Shown one piece after another: positions 33,270 through 47,200 of a stretch of 64,000 nucleotides of DNA; within the stretch, counting starts at the first letter, position 1; each line of letters begins with the position of its first letter. The position numbers were made by a program, and so were the translations under genes. Location of the stretch: the NCBI RefSeq assembly GCF_048773025.1, contig NC_133545.1:85620501-85684500 (forward strand), in the 5' to 3' direction. The stretch comes from Camelus bactrianus (taxonomy: Eukaryota; Chordata; Mammalia; Artiodactyla; Camelidae). Under the pieces are notes generated by a model. It did no database searches, had not been told where the DNA came from, and saw nothing but the letters and a program-made list of their open reading frames with translations.

Positions 33270-35990
33270 AGCAGGAATTGTTTTTTTGAGCACTGGTGAC
33301 ACACACACAGTCATCACCATGAGTAGGATATTTTTAAACATACCATAAAGAAGCAATGAGAAATGTTAATTCGAAGGGAAATGAAACATTTTTCAATTAC
33401 TGCTAATCATCTTTCGAAATACACTTCACATTTCTTTCTCTTACCCCTTTCTTTATATGTATAGTGGAGTGTAGGAGATGGTAAAAAAAAAAAAAAAAAG
33501 ATTGGCATAAGAAAACCTTTCCCAATTAACCCATTATCTGTTTTGACTTTTGCTGGGGAGGCACGAGAGAGAGAGGCAGTGGCGGGGAGGGGGGCAGATA
33601 GAAAGAACAGGATTGGGAGGATCCAGAACACCTTCGTGGACTCATGAAAATTCATAGGATTGGGAGCCCTTTGTCTCTTGAAAGAACCAAGGAAGGCCTT
33701 AGTAATCACTAGGTTTGAGGATTGTCTTACCTTTGCTCAGTTTCAGGACTAGCATTGGTATGAAATGCTGCTTTCACATCTGATGTGGAAAAGAATATTG
33801 AATACCGTATGTAAATGTGAAACTTTTGAGCCTGCACCATCTGGAGCATTATAATATTTGAAGTGATTTACACAAGAAACAGAAAAAGAAAGACAGAATC
33901 CACATGAAATAATGCCCTTAAATTTTTTTAACTAGATTAACAGAATGTATTTACTGCCTCCAAATCATACTTAGATTGCGACTAAAACGTATCCCCTTAT
34001 ATTCTCTATTGTTGTAATGATCACCAAAGTGAATCAAGGTTTGAGGGGTGGGGGTGTCTTATGACGTTTGCTTTATGGCATTACTTGTCATCTGACTATC
34101 TCATACGCTACTGTAAGTTTTCCCTCTCCCTGTTTACCCAATACGTATGCAATTGAGCCTGCCGAACGCCATAAAGTGTGCTAGCATTTGGGAAGCCAAG
34201 AGTGAGTATTTCCAGACAATGGACCGTACCTTTGGTGGATGAGAAATTAGTGAATAAAACAGGCATTAACCAACTATTCCCTCAATTACACACAACATAC
34301 GCTAAGAAAGAGTTGTACGTGGTGCTATCATAACAAATACTAGATGGAAAGGCCCTGCTGAGAAGTCAGTGGAGGCTTTCCCAAACTGATGCTTATTATG
34401 CTAAAATTACTCTCTAGCTCTTATTATCCCTGTGTCGTTCTACCAACAGAGCATATCAGGGCCAGGTTAAGCCTTAAGCCAGATGTTGCCACTGTTGTTA
34501 TAGAACAGTAAAACCATGTGAATGGACACATGTCATCTGTATCAGAAGCCACATGTCAGCTTGCAAGTGCAGGCCCCCAAAGCCATCACTTATTTTTATA
34601 AGAAATGCAGTGAAGACCGTAATTACTGATGTCAAATATTTCATCAAAATGATATGGTGATTGAACGAAGAGCATCACTTTAGTAAATTGGAAAATTCTG
34701 TAAAATATTCTGGGGGTTCATTCTCCCTCTTGATGTGGAAACTTCCAGGAGAAGCATGCTACATGATCCCAATCCAGGGAGCATTTAAGTTTCCAATGAA
34801 TGATTATAATTGTTTCAAATTGATTTCCCCTAAACCATGCGTAGGTATGCACATGTATCAAGCAATTATCAATTTTAAGACTTAAATTCCTAGCTGGAAT
34901 TCCAGAACTCTAGTGTGCTTCAAAGGAGGCAGGTCCAGCGGCTCAGGGAAGCATAAGGAACTCAGTTTCTGTTCCACTATCTTTTGTCCTCTCCCCCATA
35001 TTTGTTTCTTCCCAAGGTTGGCTCTCTGTGTTACTTTAGGCTCTCTTTTAGGAGTCATTGAAGCTTTATATTCTTTCCTTTAGTTCCCAATGGAAAGGAA
35101 GTTTTTCTGCCTCCTAATAACAGGCAAGAGTCCCTGGAATCACCTTAACTCAATCAGGTCACACGCTACTGACTGTCCTGGGGAAAGGGATGTGTGGACC
35201 GGTTTAAGGCGTAAAGCCCACCTCCATAAATGTAAATGTTGTCCAAGGAAGATGAAAGCCTGAAGGGAAACCTGGGTGCCATTAGAAAAGAGGGAGTGGC
35301 AGGACAGATTCCAGGTAGGAATTCAGCAACAGCCATTACACCAAAGAAAGGATCTGCTCTCAAGAGCAAAGAAAGGGAGGAACTCAAGTGGTCTGTTAGG
35401 ACACTTTCATCCATCATCTCCCTAGGTTACCAAATATTCCCACACAAGGGGGAGCCAAAACTAACAGTTACATCTACCGCTACCTCGCTGGATACCTTTC
35501 TTAAATCCCTATCTGACAAAGCCTAGTGGTAGTCAGTGCCGTATTCAAAAGAGCCAGTTAACGAGTGTCACTGGCAGTTCTGAATGGGGAAATGTTCAGC
35601 CAACTTTTCAGGAACTATACAGTGGAATCTGTAGGGTATCCAATGTCATTATTTGTGGAGATTTGAAGAATGCATCCTGCACCTGGCAGAGACCAGGCAT
35701 CTATCCACTGCACTGTTGCATTCCCAAGGAGTAGTTGAGTGAGTAGCCTTGGGATGTCCTCAGATTCCAAGGAAGTCCAGGACAGTTTACAAGTAATATC
35801 TTGCCTACATCTAATAGGCAGTATTCCTATGGCAACCGTTATCACACGGTTAAGACTAAGAAATCTTCATTTTACTAAAAATGAGTTAAATGTATCTTTT
35901 ATAAATGGCACATGAGAAAGTGGGAAAATTATCACCCATGATCCCAGATGGAGAACAAGTCTTTTAAATAGTAATCTCTCCTGCGAGCAA
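33270..35990. other. Non-coding sequence, no gene seen (copy 1)
   Basis: An A-run at 33483-33499 and otherwise unique-looking DNA. No exon or named repeat. Recurs at 52231-54951. Confidence 0.4.
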
Positions 35991-35994
35991 CAGG

Positions 35995-36110
35995 CAAGTG
36001 GGCATTATTTAACTACGCTGCTAAGTTGACTGAGGCTCAAAGAGGTACAGTAACTTGCTCTGAGTGACAGATAGCCCACAATAACCCAGGGACCAGACCT
36101 CAGGATGAAG
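35995..36110 (-). mobile_element. MIR SINE relic (copy 1)
   Basis: GACTGAGGCTCAAAGAGGTA followed by AGTAACTTGCTCTGAGTGAC matches the antisense MIR core. Recurs at 54956-55071. Confidence 0.7.
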
Positions 36111-36564
36111 CTGACATTGTGGAGGGAGCAGAGAGGAGTGTGAGAAAGAAATCGAGCTAGCTCCACCTGGCTCCAAATTCCATGCTCATGTTAATACACC
36201 ACACACATAAATGTTTTGCTCATTTCCTAGTTAGATCAACAAAATAGGTCTTTTAAATAATTTGTCTGCAATTGTATCCTCTAGATGTAATCAGCCACTT
36301 ATTAACCTTAACCATAACAACACAGTATCACAATTTTGTTTCAGCTGGTTCATTTGCAAAACAATAGGGAAGATCCTACCCAACATGTAAGAATTTATTC
36401 CTCAGTTATTGGCACTGAATAAATACAGTGACCCTCACGGGAAATGTCAGGGCCTTGGGAAGGAACTGCAGGATGCTGGGAAGGAAGAAGTCGGGGGTTG
36501 AAGGGCTCATGAGGAAGTCAGAGCCTTACGCATAGTGGGTCAACCCTTAGGCATAAACTGACAG

Positions 36565-37064
36565 NNNNNNNNNNNNNNNNNNNNNNNNNNNNNNNNNNNN
36601 NNNNNNNNNNNNNNNNNNNNNNNNNNNNNNNNNNNNNNNNNNNNNNNNNNNNNNNNNNNNNNNNNNNNNNNNNNNNNNNNNNNNNNNNNNNNNNNNNNNN
36701 NNNNNNNNNNNNNNNNNNNNNNNNNNNNNNNNNNNNNNNNNNNNNNNNNNNNNNNNNNNNNNNNNNNNNNNNNNNNNNNNNNNNNNNNNNNNNNNNNNNN
36801 NNNNNNNNNNNNNNNNNNNNNNNNNNNNNNNNNNNNNNNNNNNNNNNNNNNNNNNNNNNNNNNNNNNNNNNNNNNNNNNNNNNNNNNNNNNNNNNNNNNN
36901 NNNNNNNNNNNNNNNNNNNNNNNNNNNNNNNNNNNNNNNNNNNNNNNNNNNNNNNNNNNNNNNNNNNNNNNNNNNNNNNNNNNNNNNNNNNNNNNNNNNN
37001 NNNNNNNNNNNNNNNNNNNNNNNNNNNNNNNNNNNNNNNNNNNNNNNNNNNNNNNNNNNNNNNN
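36565..37064. other. Assembly gap, exactly 500 N
   Basis: A run of exactly 500 undetermined bases. A round number indicates a placeholder of unknown true size, as used when scaffolding contigs. Because the flanking contig ends overlap by 18,461 bp, the true gap is probably negative (an overlap). Confidence 0.99.
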
Positions 37065-37785
37065 TTTCATAATTTCCTAATATTTTGGCCTGGCTCCAGG
37101 CATGCCTGATAATTTCTTATTTAATGTTGGATACTGCTTATAAAAATACATGCAGAGGAACTGGAAAACATCATACTGCTCCACAGAGGATTTAATTTTC
37201 TTTTGTCAGGAAGATAACGGCAGACAGATCTTCTGATCCAGTCAAGACTGGTCCATTTTTATACTTTTCCTACTCCAGGGATATAGCCTCCTGGTTGCAA
37301 GGGTAAGATTGTGTCTTCTTATTTTTCTGGGCCATAGCTGTAAGTGGCCATTAGTCTTAACAGTTTTAGTCTTCTCTTGCTCTGGCTCACAGAATGAGGT
37401 TGGTTCTAACTTCTTTTCTTCAGGATAGTCCTCCAAGTCACCTTTCCCACATGTGGAGAGTGATGTCTGCTCACAACCCTGGAACGCTGCTGGCCAGTGT
37501 CCTTAGCCTCGCTCATGATTTCTCCTCTGTTTCTGGGACATGAATAAGGGTATCTTCTTTTCTTGGCAATATCTTCCTGATTTTTCCTCTGTGTATTTTA
37601 TATGTCATTACTCTGTATTTTTAGTAAATACGTGGTCAATGATGTTTTGTACATTTATTTTCCTACTCCACCCCCTTTCTGATCTTCTACACTTTGGGGA
37701 TGAATTCAGATATAATTTACATTAAGTTTATGTATGATTATTCATGATTTATATTATACCATTAAATAATACCTTTTAATAATAT

Positions 37786-40051
37786 ATTTATATAAGCAAA
37801 ATACTAGCAAACAAAATTCAATGGCATATTAAAAAGATAGTGTACCATAATCAAGTAAAATCTGTCCCTGGGTTTCAAGGATAGTTCAACATATGCAAAT
37901 CAATCAATGTGATGTGCCATATTAAAAAAATGAAGGCTAAAATCTATACAATCATCTCAATAGATGCAGAAAAAGTGTTTAACAAAATGTAAAACCCTTT
38001 GATGGTAACTCTCAACAAATTAGGTATAGAAGAAAAGTACCTCAACAAAATAAAAGTTGTACATGACAAGTTCACAGCTAAGATTATGCTCAATGTTGAA
38101 AAACTGAAAGGTTTGCCTCCAAGAGCTGGAAGAAGGCAAGGATGTCCATTTTTATTATCCAACATAGTACTGGAAGTCACAGCCAGAACAATTAGGCAAG
38201 AAAAAAATAAAAGGCCTCTAAGTTAGAAAATAAGTAAAATTATCTCTGTTTGCAAATGACAAGACCTTATATGTAGAAGACTCTAATGACTACACACACA
38301 CACACACACTCACACACACACGCCAACACACAAAAACCTATTGGGACTAATAAACAAATTCAGTAAAATTCCATGATACAAAATCCATATTTATAAATCA
38401 GTTGAGTTTCTATACACCAAACTATGCAAAAATGAAATTACAAAAACAACCTAATTTATTACAGCATCAAAAAGAATAAAATATTTAGAAAAAACTTAAC
38501 CAAGAAGGCAAAATACTTTTACACTGAAAACTGTAAATCACTGATGACAAAAATTAAACAGACATAAATAAATGGAAAGACATTCATGTTTATAGATTGG
38601 TACAATACTGTTGAAATGTGTGTACTATCTAAAGTGATCTATAGAGTCAATGATATCTCTTTTAAACTTCCAGTGGCCTTTTTCAGATATGGAAAAACAA
38701 TTCTAAAATCCAAATGGAACCACAAATATCCCAAATACGCTCTTGAAAGAGAACAAAGCCTAAGGTATCACACTTCCTAATCTTAACCTATATCATAAAG
38801 CTATATTAATCAAAACAGTATGGAATTGGCATAAAAACCAATATGTAGACCAGTAGAACAGAATAGAGAGCTCAAAATAAATCTACACATATAAGGCCAA
38901 CTAACCTTTGACAGGAGCACCAAAAATACACAAATGGGGAAACAATAGTCTCTTTAATAGTTTGGGGAAAACCAGATACCCACATACAAAAGAATGAAAG
39001 TAGACTCTTATCTTACACTATATACAAAAATTTAACTCAAAATAGATTAAAAACTTAAATGTAAGACCAGAAACCATAGAACTCATAGAAGAAAACATAG
39101 GATAAAATTCCTTGACCAAAAAAAAAACAACAAACAAAAAAACTTGTCATGCGTTCCCTACTATGACACCGAAAGCACAGGCAAAAAAGCAAAAATAGAT
39201 AAATTTGATTCCGTCGAACTAAAAGGCCTTTGCACAGCAAAGCAAATGATCATCAAAGTGAAAGGCCAACAACCTCTGGAATGGAAAGAAGCATATTTGC
39301 AAACCATATACCTGATAGTGTGTTAATAACCAAAATACATATAAAACTCCTAAAACTCAATAGCAAAGCACCAATCTGATTTCAAAAAATGAGAAAAGGA
39401 ACTGAATAGACATTTCTCCAAAAAAGACAAACAACTGGCCAATGGGTATATGAAAAGGTGCTCAACATCCTTCGTCAATAAGGAAATGCAAATCAAATCA
39501 CATCACAATGTGGAAAAAACCCAATGTGCTATCACCTCATATTTATAAGGATGGCTATTATAAGCAAACAAGCAAACAAACAAACAAAATGAAGAAACAG
39601 AACAAGATACCACCATTTGTAAGGATGTGGAGGAAATGGAACCCTTGAACACTGTTGGTGGGAATGTAAACTGCTTATACCTATTACGGAAAACAATACG
39701 GAGATTCCTCAAAAAATTAAAAGAACTATTGTATAATCTGGCAATCCCACTTCTGGGTATATGGGCAAAGGAACTCAAATCTGAATCCCTAACAGATATC
39801 TGCACTCTCAGGTTCACTGCAGCATTACTCACATTAGCCAAGTATGGAACCAACCTAAATGTCCATTGATAAGCAAATGGATAAAGAAAACGTGGCATAC
39901 ATATATCTAAATAACGGAATACTATTCAGAAGAAAACACAGCCATTTGCCAACAATATGGATGAACCCAGAGGACATTATCCTACGCGAAACAGGTCAGA
40001 CACAGCAGAACAATAGATTGCATATTTACTGAACAAGGTAAGGCTTGCTGA
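37786..40051 (+). mobile_element. LINE-1 fragment (copy 2)
   Basis: Duplicate print of the LINE-1 at 18825-21090, with the same internal (CA)n at 38292-38321 and the same breaks. Not an independent insertion. Confidence 0.9.
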
Positions 40052-42716
40052 CGGAGGGAGAATTTGAGTCACTTGAATGAGATATGACGGATATGGCTGG
40101 TTTTTAAACATGAGGGAGAAAAGGAACTGAAATGAGAATTGACAAGTCTAAATCCTTTTTCAAATTATATGAAGCCTTTTTAAATCTAGTTTCTGCTACT
40201 TTTTCAGACTCACCTCTAACCATACACTTCTTTATACAATTTTGCAAGTTTTCAAGATGCGTAATGAAGGCTAATAGAATAATTTAAATTAAACCCAATT
40301 ATAAAAAACTGCTCGTAGTTCCCAGAACACATCATACTCACTTAACTTTCTATACACTTTCCACCTAAGGCCTTCTGTCAGCCTCTAAGTATACTGTCTT
40401 GTGTCAGCAAAAATGCAGCCTCCTTGAAGCTGTTCTTAACTCATTCAGTCAGATGTGGGAGCTTTCTCTTTTATTTCCATCCCATGCCACATTTATCACT
40501 ATTGAGACAATAATGCTACATAACTGAGAAAGCTGACATGATTTTGGAGAAATTTCTGTGAGGATTATGAGGAAAGAATAGATTTTGGAAATCTGCAAAT
40601 ATAAGCATTTGGTTTCTGATGAAGAACGAATGTTTAAACTCTAAGCAAATTTGAAGTACCCTGTTGAGAGGACAGGTTAAATATATAAAGTCATAATACC
40701 ATGTGAGGTAGGTGACAAGATTGACTGAGAAGCACATGTTCTTGTTGGGATTCCAGTTTTTACTTGGATCTGAATCATGTTATCCATTTCGCTTTCTAGT
40801 TCTTCTGGCTAATGGGAAATAAATAAAAGTGTGCATAATTCTAAATGTACAATAGAAACAGGTCTATTTAAAACCCTTAATAGGAACTGTATTTACTAGA
40901 GAGATGGTCATTACAAAAGTTAGCACTTAGATAAAACTTTAAGTTTCTTTGCTTCAGTTGTTGTAAACATTTTGAAATTGTTAGATAAATACTATCATTA
41001 CCTTACATCGAAACTGTGTCCTCATAAATATTCAGATACTCATTAACCAATTAATATCTATTGCATTTCCTATCTGTAATATAATTCAATTCCTCTCTAT
41101 ATTATGATTCCTTTCTAAACTATAATTTCTATCAATATTATCAAAATCCCAGAGTAACAATTTAAACTCAGATTAGGGGGATTTGATTTATAAGAAAATG
41201 TATTTTGTCTTAAGAAGAATATGCAAGTTAACAGCATCATTGCTTCATTTAGACCTCCTGAAGTTTGCTGCATGTTACTTTTTTTATTCTTTACTTAAAT
41301 TTTTATATTTTATTACTTTGTGTTTTACTCTTCTGTCATCAATATAAAGTAATAAATCTGTAGAGAAAATTGTCAAAATAAATAAAAGTAGAGAAAGGTT
41401 TTTAAATTGTTTGCAATAACATTAGTCAATACTTTTATGTATGTAATGCATCCAATTATTCCTAGCTCTTTTTTCTATGTATCCACTGGACCAGTTTTAG
41501 ACACTCTCAAATTAGCTTTGTACTGAGAGTCCAGGAAAACTTCAAACACAATGTTCATTGGAGAAAGATGTAAGCACAACTGTCAAAACCATAGAAAGTT
41601 ACCCTCTCCCTTTTCTTACAACTTTCTGAGTTATGAAGGTAAAAGAAAATGCAATTAGAATTATCCACTAAGAGCTTTATTTGCCACCTGCCATTCTCCG
41701 AATGCCTGCTGATAAAAGTGAGTTTTTAACTTGCAGATTTTCCTTGATAGACTGGAATTAGGAAAGTTTCCCTGTAAAGTGAGTGCTCCAGCTGCCACAT
41801 GGGGATAAATATAGAATCAATCAAATCAAAGTTTGGCAATATGGAAGCAAAAAATGCATTTGATCTGTCCCAAAGATTTGTTATCTGCATAGAAATAAAA
41901 TCATTAACTCATTTGTTTTTTAAATTTTCCAAAGCTTAATTATAGCTTATTTGTTATTTGACGTGATTGTCTCTCACCTCTGGCTAGGAGAGCAGGTTTA
42001 ACTGAGTTGTTCTTGTATTTCTCACTACTTGTGGGTGAAATAACTTTCCAGGCCACAAACCCAAGTTGGTAAGGGACAGTGATGTGCCACACTGTTCCCA
42101 GGCCTATATAGCCACACAATGTATGCGAGTCACATGACTTTAGCAGCCTTGGACAGGGTCATGAAAACTCATGCCAGAGTGAGCAAAACTGTCTCACTCT
42201 TTTAGCAATTACAGTGTGTAAACTACAGTTGTTTTGTTTTAAAAAATTTAAACAGTAACCCTGTTAGTTTTACTTCTGTGGCAAAATTACCTCTACAGGG
42301 AAGCTGACCCCATTCCACCATCCTTAAAAACAAACGATTGGCATATGGACAGAGATTCCACCTGCATAATAAAGCTCCATGCTCTGAAGCTTTTTAAAAT
42401 TAAGAAATCACCACTAAAAGGCAAGCTGCGTGAAGGTATATATGTGTCAATTATCTGTCATTACTCTTGACATTTCTGGACATCATGACTAATTTCAAGG
42501 CTTCCATGGGGAAGATGCTCTGGGTTGATCAGAGCCAAGAAAATTAAGTTCAGATGTTAAATTGGATACAGATTAGGTTAGTTTCCAACAGGACCAGACC
42601 TAGTGACTCAGGGTTATTTGGGTACTTGGCTATATTCCCTGCTATTTCTCAGAAGAAGCTGCTGCTTCCTCACCAAACGGATCACTATTTCAGGAAGTAA
42701 TCTTCCCCATACCTGC

Positions 42717-42720
<4 letters not shown>

Positions 42721-42768
<48 letters not shown>

Positions 42769-42798
42769 TGTGTGTGTGTGTGTCTGTGTCTGTGTGTA
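42721..42798. repeat. (TG)n microsatellite (copy 2)
   Basis: Same length and same interruptions as 23760-23837. Confidence 0.97.
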
Positions 42799-43090
42799 TT
42801 TACACCATCCTCACCATTCCCTACCCCTAGATAAAAACAATGAAAAACAAGAAAATCTTTACATTTATTCTTGGCATTGTTTCAACCTTCTCAACCTTAC
42901 TTCAACCAGCAAAGAAAAATGTCAGAATGAACACATGATGTTACTTTTCAATTATTTTTTAAACTAGGCACCAAAGTGCCCAGAGAGAGGAAGTACTGTC
43001 GTTATCACAGCTGTCACTGTGAGAGAGGAAGGGGGCAGGGCACAGCCATTCAAGAAATGCTACAGCAAGTAACATCAAAATGGTGAAAGA

Positions 43091-43571
43091 TTCAACCCCC
43101 AGTAGGCCTTGAGGCTCAAGATGATGGGAGATTTAACTTCTAGCAGAACTTGAGCTTCATTATATGCTTATTGTAATATGTTAGTTAGCATGGTGAATAA
43201 CTTGCCTGCAGGTGCCATGGCAGTCCCAATGCTAGCCGCAAAAGGTCAAAGAGTGGGAAATGGCCAACTTCTTGGGAATCCCAGCTCCTTCCCCAGGCTA
43301 GTCAGACTGGTCCTTCCACTTATTAGCATATGAAGCTCCCAAAGCCCTTAAGAAAGGGCAACACTGCCCCCTCACTGCCTCTCTCTCTGCCTGCACACTA
43401 TGGATCTGAGCACCCAACCCCCACACCCTGTGGCCATTCTCTTGCCTTTCCATGTATCTCTCTAAATAAATCTACCTTTACTTAACTGTGGCTTGCTCGT
43501 GAATTCTTTCCTGTGCGAAGCCAAGGACCCACGCTTGGCGGGGCCCGTCCCAGAGGCTCAACTGAAGCCTG
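43091..43571 (+). mobile_element. Solo LTR fossil (copy 2)
   Basis: Duplicate print of the LTR at 24130-24610. Not an independent insertion. Confidence 0.6.
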
Positions 43572-45220
43572 GGACATGGCCCTCCTCACGCCCCACATCT
43601 GTTTTCCTGCATCAACTGCAGGTTTCCTTCTGGAACACTGAGATTGTTTGCTTCCTGTCCTTAAGATACGGGAGTAAGCACTCCATGTTCTCAAAGAAAG
43701 TAGAGACAGGGAAGCAAAGAAACAGCACTAGAGAAGGGGAGAGGAGAAAGTAAATGGAAAAGAAGGAAGAAAATTATAGGCGTGTCCTCGTATCATCAGT
43801 AATTTAATTAGGAGTCAACTCTGCTAAGAACATAATGTGTGCTTTCACCAGAAAAGGAAACAAGGATGAAATGGCATGGGACCCCCAAAAGCACTAATTT
43901 CTTCTAGCCTCTGTCCTGAGATTTGAAACTTGCTTCATAAAGTTCAAGACCTAAAATTTTGTATAGTTGATCAATAATTCACTTCACTTCACAAAACCAC
44001 TCTCAGTAATGACCCAGGGATTCAGTCTTCTCTTCATGCAGAGACTTTTAATACATGAATTACATTTTATGACCAATAACTCATTAATCTCTGCAATAAC
44101 TATACTCAGTTAAACATTATTATCTCACATTATGGGTAAAGTGATTGAGGGGAGTTTTGGACTTGCTGAAGGTCAAACTGAAATCAGTAGCAGAAGAGAG
44201 ATGAGGTATGAATGTGATTCCATGACTCTAAATCCTAATTCATGGTATGACTTAGAAAAGGCCAACCTTTTATTTTTAAATTCTTTTTTGGCCTCCCTCA
44301 GAACTTGCCCTTATTAGTTACAGCTAAAATGTCATCATACCATTGTAATAAACTGTTAATAAGGAAATCTCAACTTCAATATTAACCATCATTGCAAAGT
44401 AAAATTATATTTTTCTCTATGAGTTTTACATTTTAAAATAGCAACTACAATAAAAATGAGGTCTTATATTTAAAACACATGAAAATCAGTTTAACTTCAT
44501 CCTATTCTTAAAACTGTTGACTAGGTACTGAAGAATTTCTGTATGGAGAGATGCCAGTCTAAATGTGAAGTATGACAGAGAAACAGTGGTATAGAGTTGG
44601 AGAAATGAAAAAAAAAAAAAAAAAAAAAAACCCAAAAAACAAGATACCACGAGTTTCTTTCAAACCTTAAAAAAACTGCGTAAAAGTTTTTCTCACTGAT
44701 GAAATGAGCTCTTTACATATAAATTATATTGCAATAACAGAGCTCCTGGGTAGAAAAGAGTTCCTTCTCCTGCTGGCAAAAATTAAAATAATCACAGATG
44801 GCTAATGATCAAAAATACTGACTGACAGCTCTGAAGTATAAGACAGAGAATATTCTCAGGGTTTCTTAAGCCAACACTCAAAGCTGTTTAAGAAACCTAC
44901 AGAGCTTTTTCCCACTGGATAAGCATATACAGGGGAGCTCTTACTCGATTCTGGAAAGTACTGTATAGTCCCACAGAGCTCATTCAAGAAAGTTGATGGC
45001 GGCCCTTGTCCTTATGTTTACATTAGTACTGGGGGCAAAACCTAAGAATTCATCAGGGGAAGGCAGCCCATAGCGATTTCTAAAATGGTACTGAAAACTT
45101 TTATAATTCAGGTCAGGAACCTAGTCTCTTATTTTAAAATACAGGTGGGAAAAAGGAGGATCTGCCCAGCAGAATTAGCAAAGCCTTTAAAAAAAAAAAA
45201 AAAAAAGGACCAATATTAAT

Positions 45221-45441
45221 AGTAACAACTACTAACACTTAGTAGGTATCTAAAACTCTTTTAAGCATGTTACTTATTTATATCATTTAATTTTAACAAA
45301 CAGCCCTGTGAAATACCTCACATTATTATTCACTTTTTTTTTGATGAAACAGAGTGTAAAAAGTCCAAAAACATGGCCAAGGTCACACTGCAGCTGATAA
45401 ACAGTAAAGCAGGGGCTCAGACTGGTTTCTAAGCCCAGTGC
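45221..45441 (-). mobile_element. MIR SINE relic (copy 2)
   Basis: Duplicate print of 26260-26480. Confidence 0.75.
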
Positions 45442-45674
45442 TTAATTCCAATACAGCTATTGCATGAATTACACGATTCGGATATAAATTCAAGAGCATC
45501 TTTGATGAGACCAACAACAAAATGTCATAGTCTGGACAACCTGAAAAAGATCTGAGAGACCATTTGCTCTCACAACCACCCAACGTAACAAGTATGGTAT
45601 TACTAGATCTAACAATGATTAAAAAGTGACAGCATTTAATTATATTCATTTATTTACTTACTCATCTGTAAAAT

Positions 45675-45732
45675 CAAAAAGTGACTAATATATTAAATAC
45701 CAACAAAAAGTGACTAATATATTAAATACCAA
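45675..45732. repeat. 29-bp tandem duplication (copy 2)
   Basis: Duplicate print of 26714-26771. Confidence 0.95.
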
Positions 45733-47200
45733 CAAGTTCTGGTTTTTGGAAATCCAAATACACATATGTCACAATGTCCCTGCCTTTTTAATGCTTATAA
45801 TCTAAGTGGAGACATACATGGTATGTATGTATCATACATTTGGTGGCTCATGCAAGCTGTGTGTGCCAAAGGTTACAGGCACTGAGTGGAGAGAGTAATT
45901 CTTTCTACCTGGGGCACAGTTATCAGAGAAGGCGTCACATACAGGTAAGGGCAAGACAAGGCCATCACTTACAGGAAAAGGTTTTGAGGGATGGGTGGAT
46001 CTTTGTGACAGAGGAGAAGGTTGAAAAAGGATTATCTTGGCACCTGTAGTAGTTCTACACATGCTGATTGAATTAATAATCTATATATCTCACTTGGCAA
46101 GTTATAATCATAAATATACAAATTCCTTTGTAAATACAGTCACGTTAACAAAACAAATGTGGAGTTTCATAAGCAGGAATCCTTTTTAAAGGGCTTTAAA
46201 TTTTTTAGAGGGCTGTTACAAAGGGCTTTGGGAAGCAAAGCAGAATATTTAGAGAGAAAACTTACTGTTCTTAGCACTGGCTGAAAGAAGTTACAAATTA
46301 GTCACCATTCAAATGGCTGCTTTTTGATATTCCTGCCAGTACTGCTTACAATGTGCGATTTCTTCATTTGGATGTTACTTGTTCTGACTCAAACATTTCC
46401 AAGTCAACTCACTGTACTTCACAATACGCTGAAATGAGTAAAAGTATTAAAAGCATGCCTGAGGTGACAGAAACTCTGAGGCTCATTTCCATTTCTTCAA
46501 GTGTATTTGATGAATGATGTGACAAAGGAATCCTAATTAAGGTTGAAATCCTGAATACTAAATAAATGAGAAGTGCCACTCCATTCATCTTCCACAGTGA
46601 TAATACTGCCACTTCTGCTTCTCTGTAGCCTGGCCCTTGACTTTTTAGGAAACCGTTCCTGTGTATGTTCTTCCTCTATCACTTTGGCTGAGAGTAGTTT
46701 TAGTCAAGCCAAAAATCTGAGAGGTCTGTCTCTCTTTGTCCTTTTTCTTCTCACTGACTCATCTGTAGCAAAAAGCAAACTTTTTTTTTTTTTTTACATT
46801 TAATCTCAAAAATCGCTTTACTTCTAATAGGGCAGTTCCTGTTTCTCCTCACATTACAATATCTCAAGGCAAAATTATAAGATGACTCTTAACTTCTAAG
46901 AACTAAAACATAAAGCAGTTAGGATAGTTTTAGTAAAAGTTAGCTATTTCATGATACCATATTCATTGTTACTATTATTATTCGTATTATTATCATGAGG
47001 CAACATGTAACGATGCAAATTATTTCATTTCTCAATCACTGGGGAACCTTAGGCAAGTTACTTAATATCAACCTAACTCTAGTATCTTGACTTTGAAACT
47101 CTTCTGCCAACCGTGGAAGAAAACCCATTGATACTAATGTTTTGGTTGAATTCATTCTATTTTGAATATTTTCACTAAAAGTGAGATTGTCCTCTGGGAT

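Larger units (their letters stand above)
18104..36564. repeat. Duplicated block, copy 1 (left contig end)
   Basis: This 18,461-bp block recurs at 37065-55525 with constant offset 18,961. Coincidence of every corresponding open frame, of the (CA)n, (TG)n and (GA)n tracts, and of poly-A runs of over 20 bases shows that the copies are effectively identical. Copy 1 ends exactly at the N gap. See the findings for the assembly interpretation. Confidence 0.98.

Noticed and set aside
36540-37070. Long open frame across the gap
   Set aside because: It consists of undetermined residues from the N run and is not a gene.
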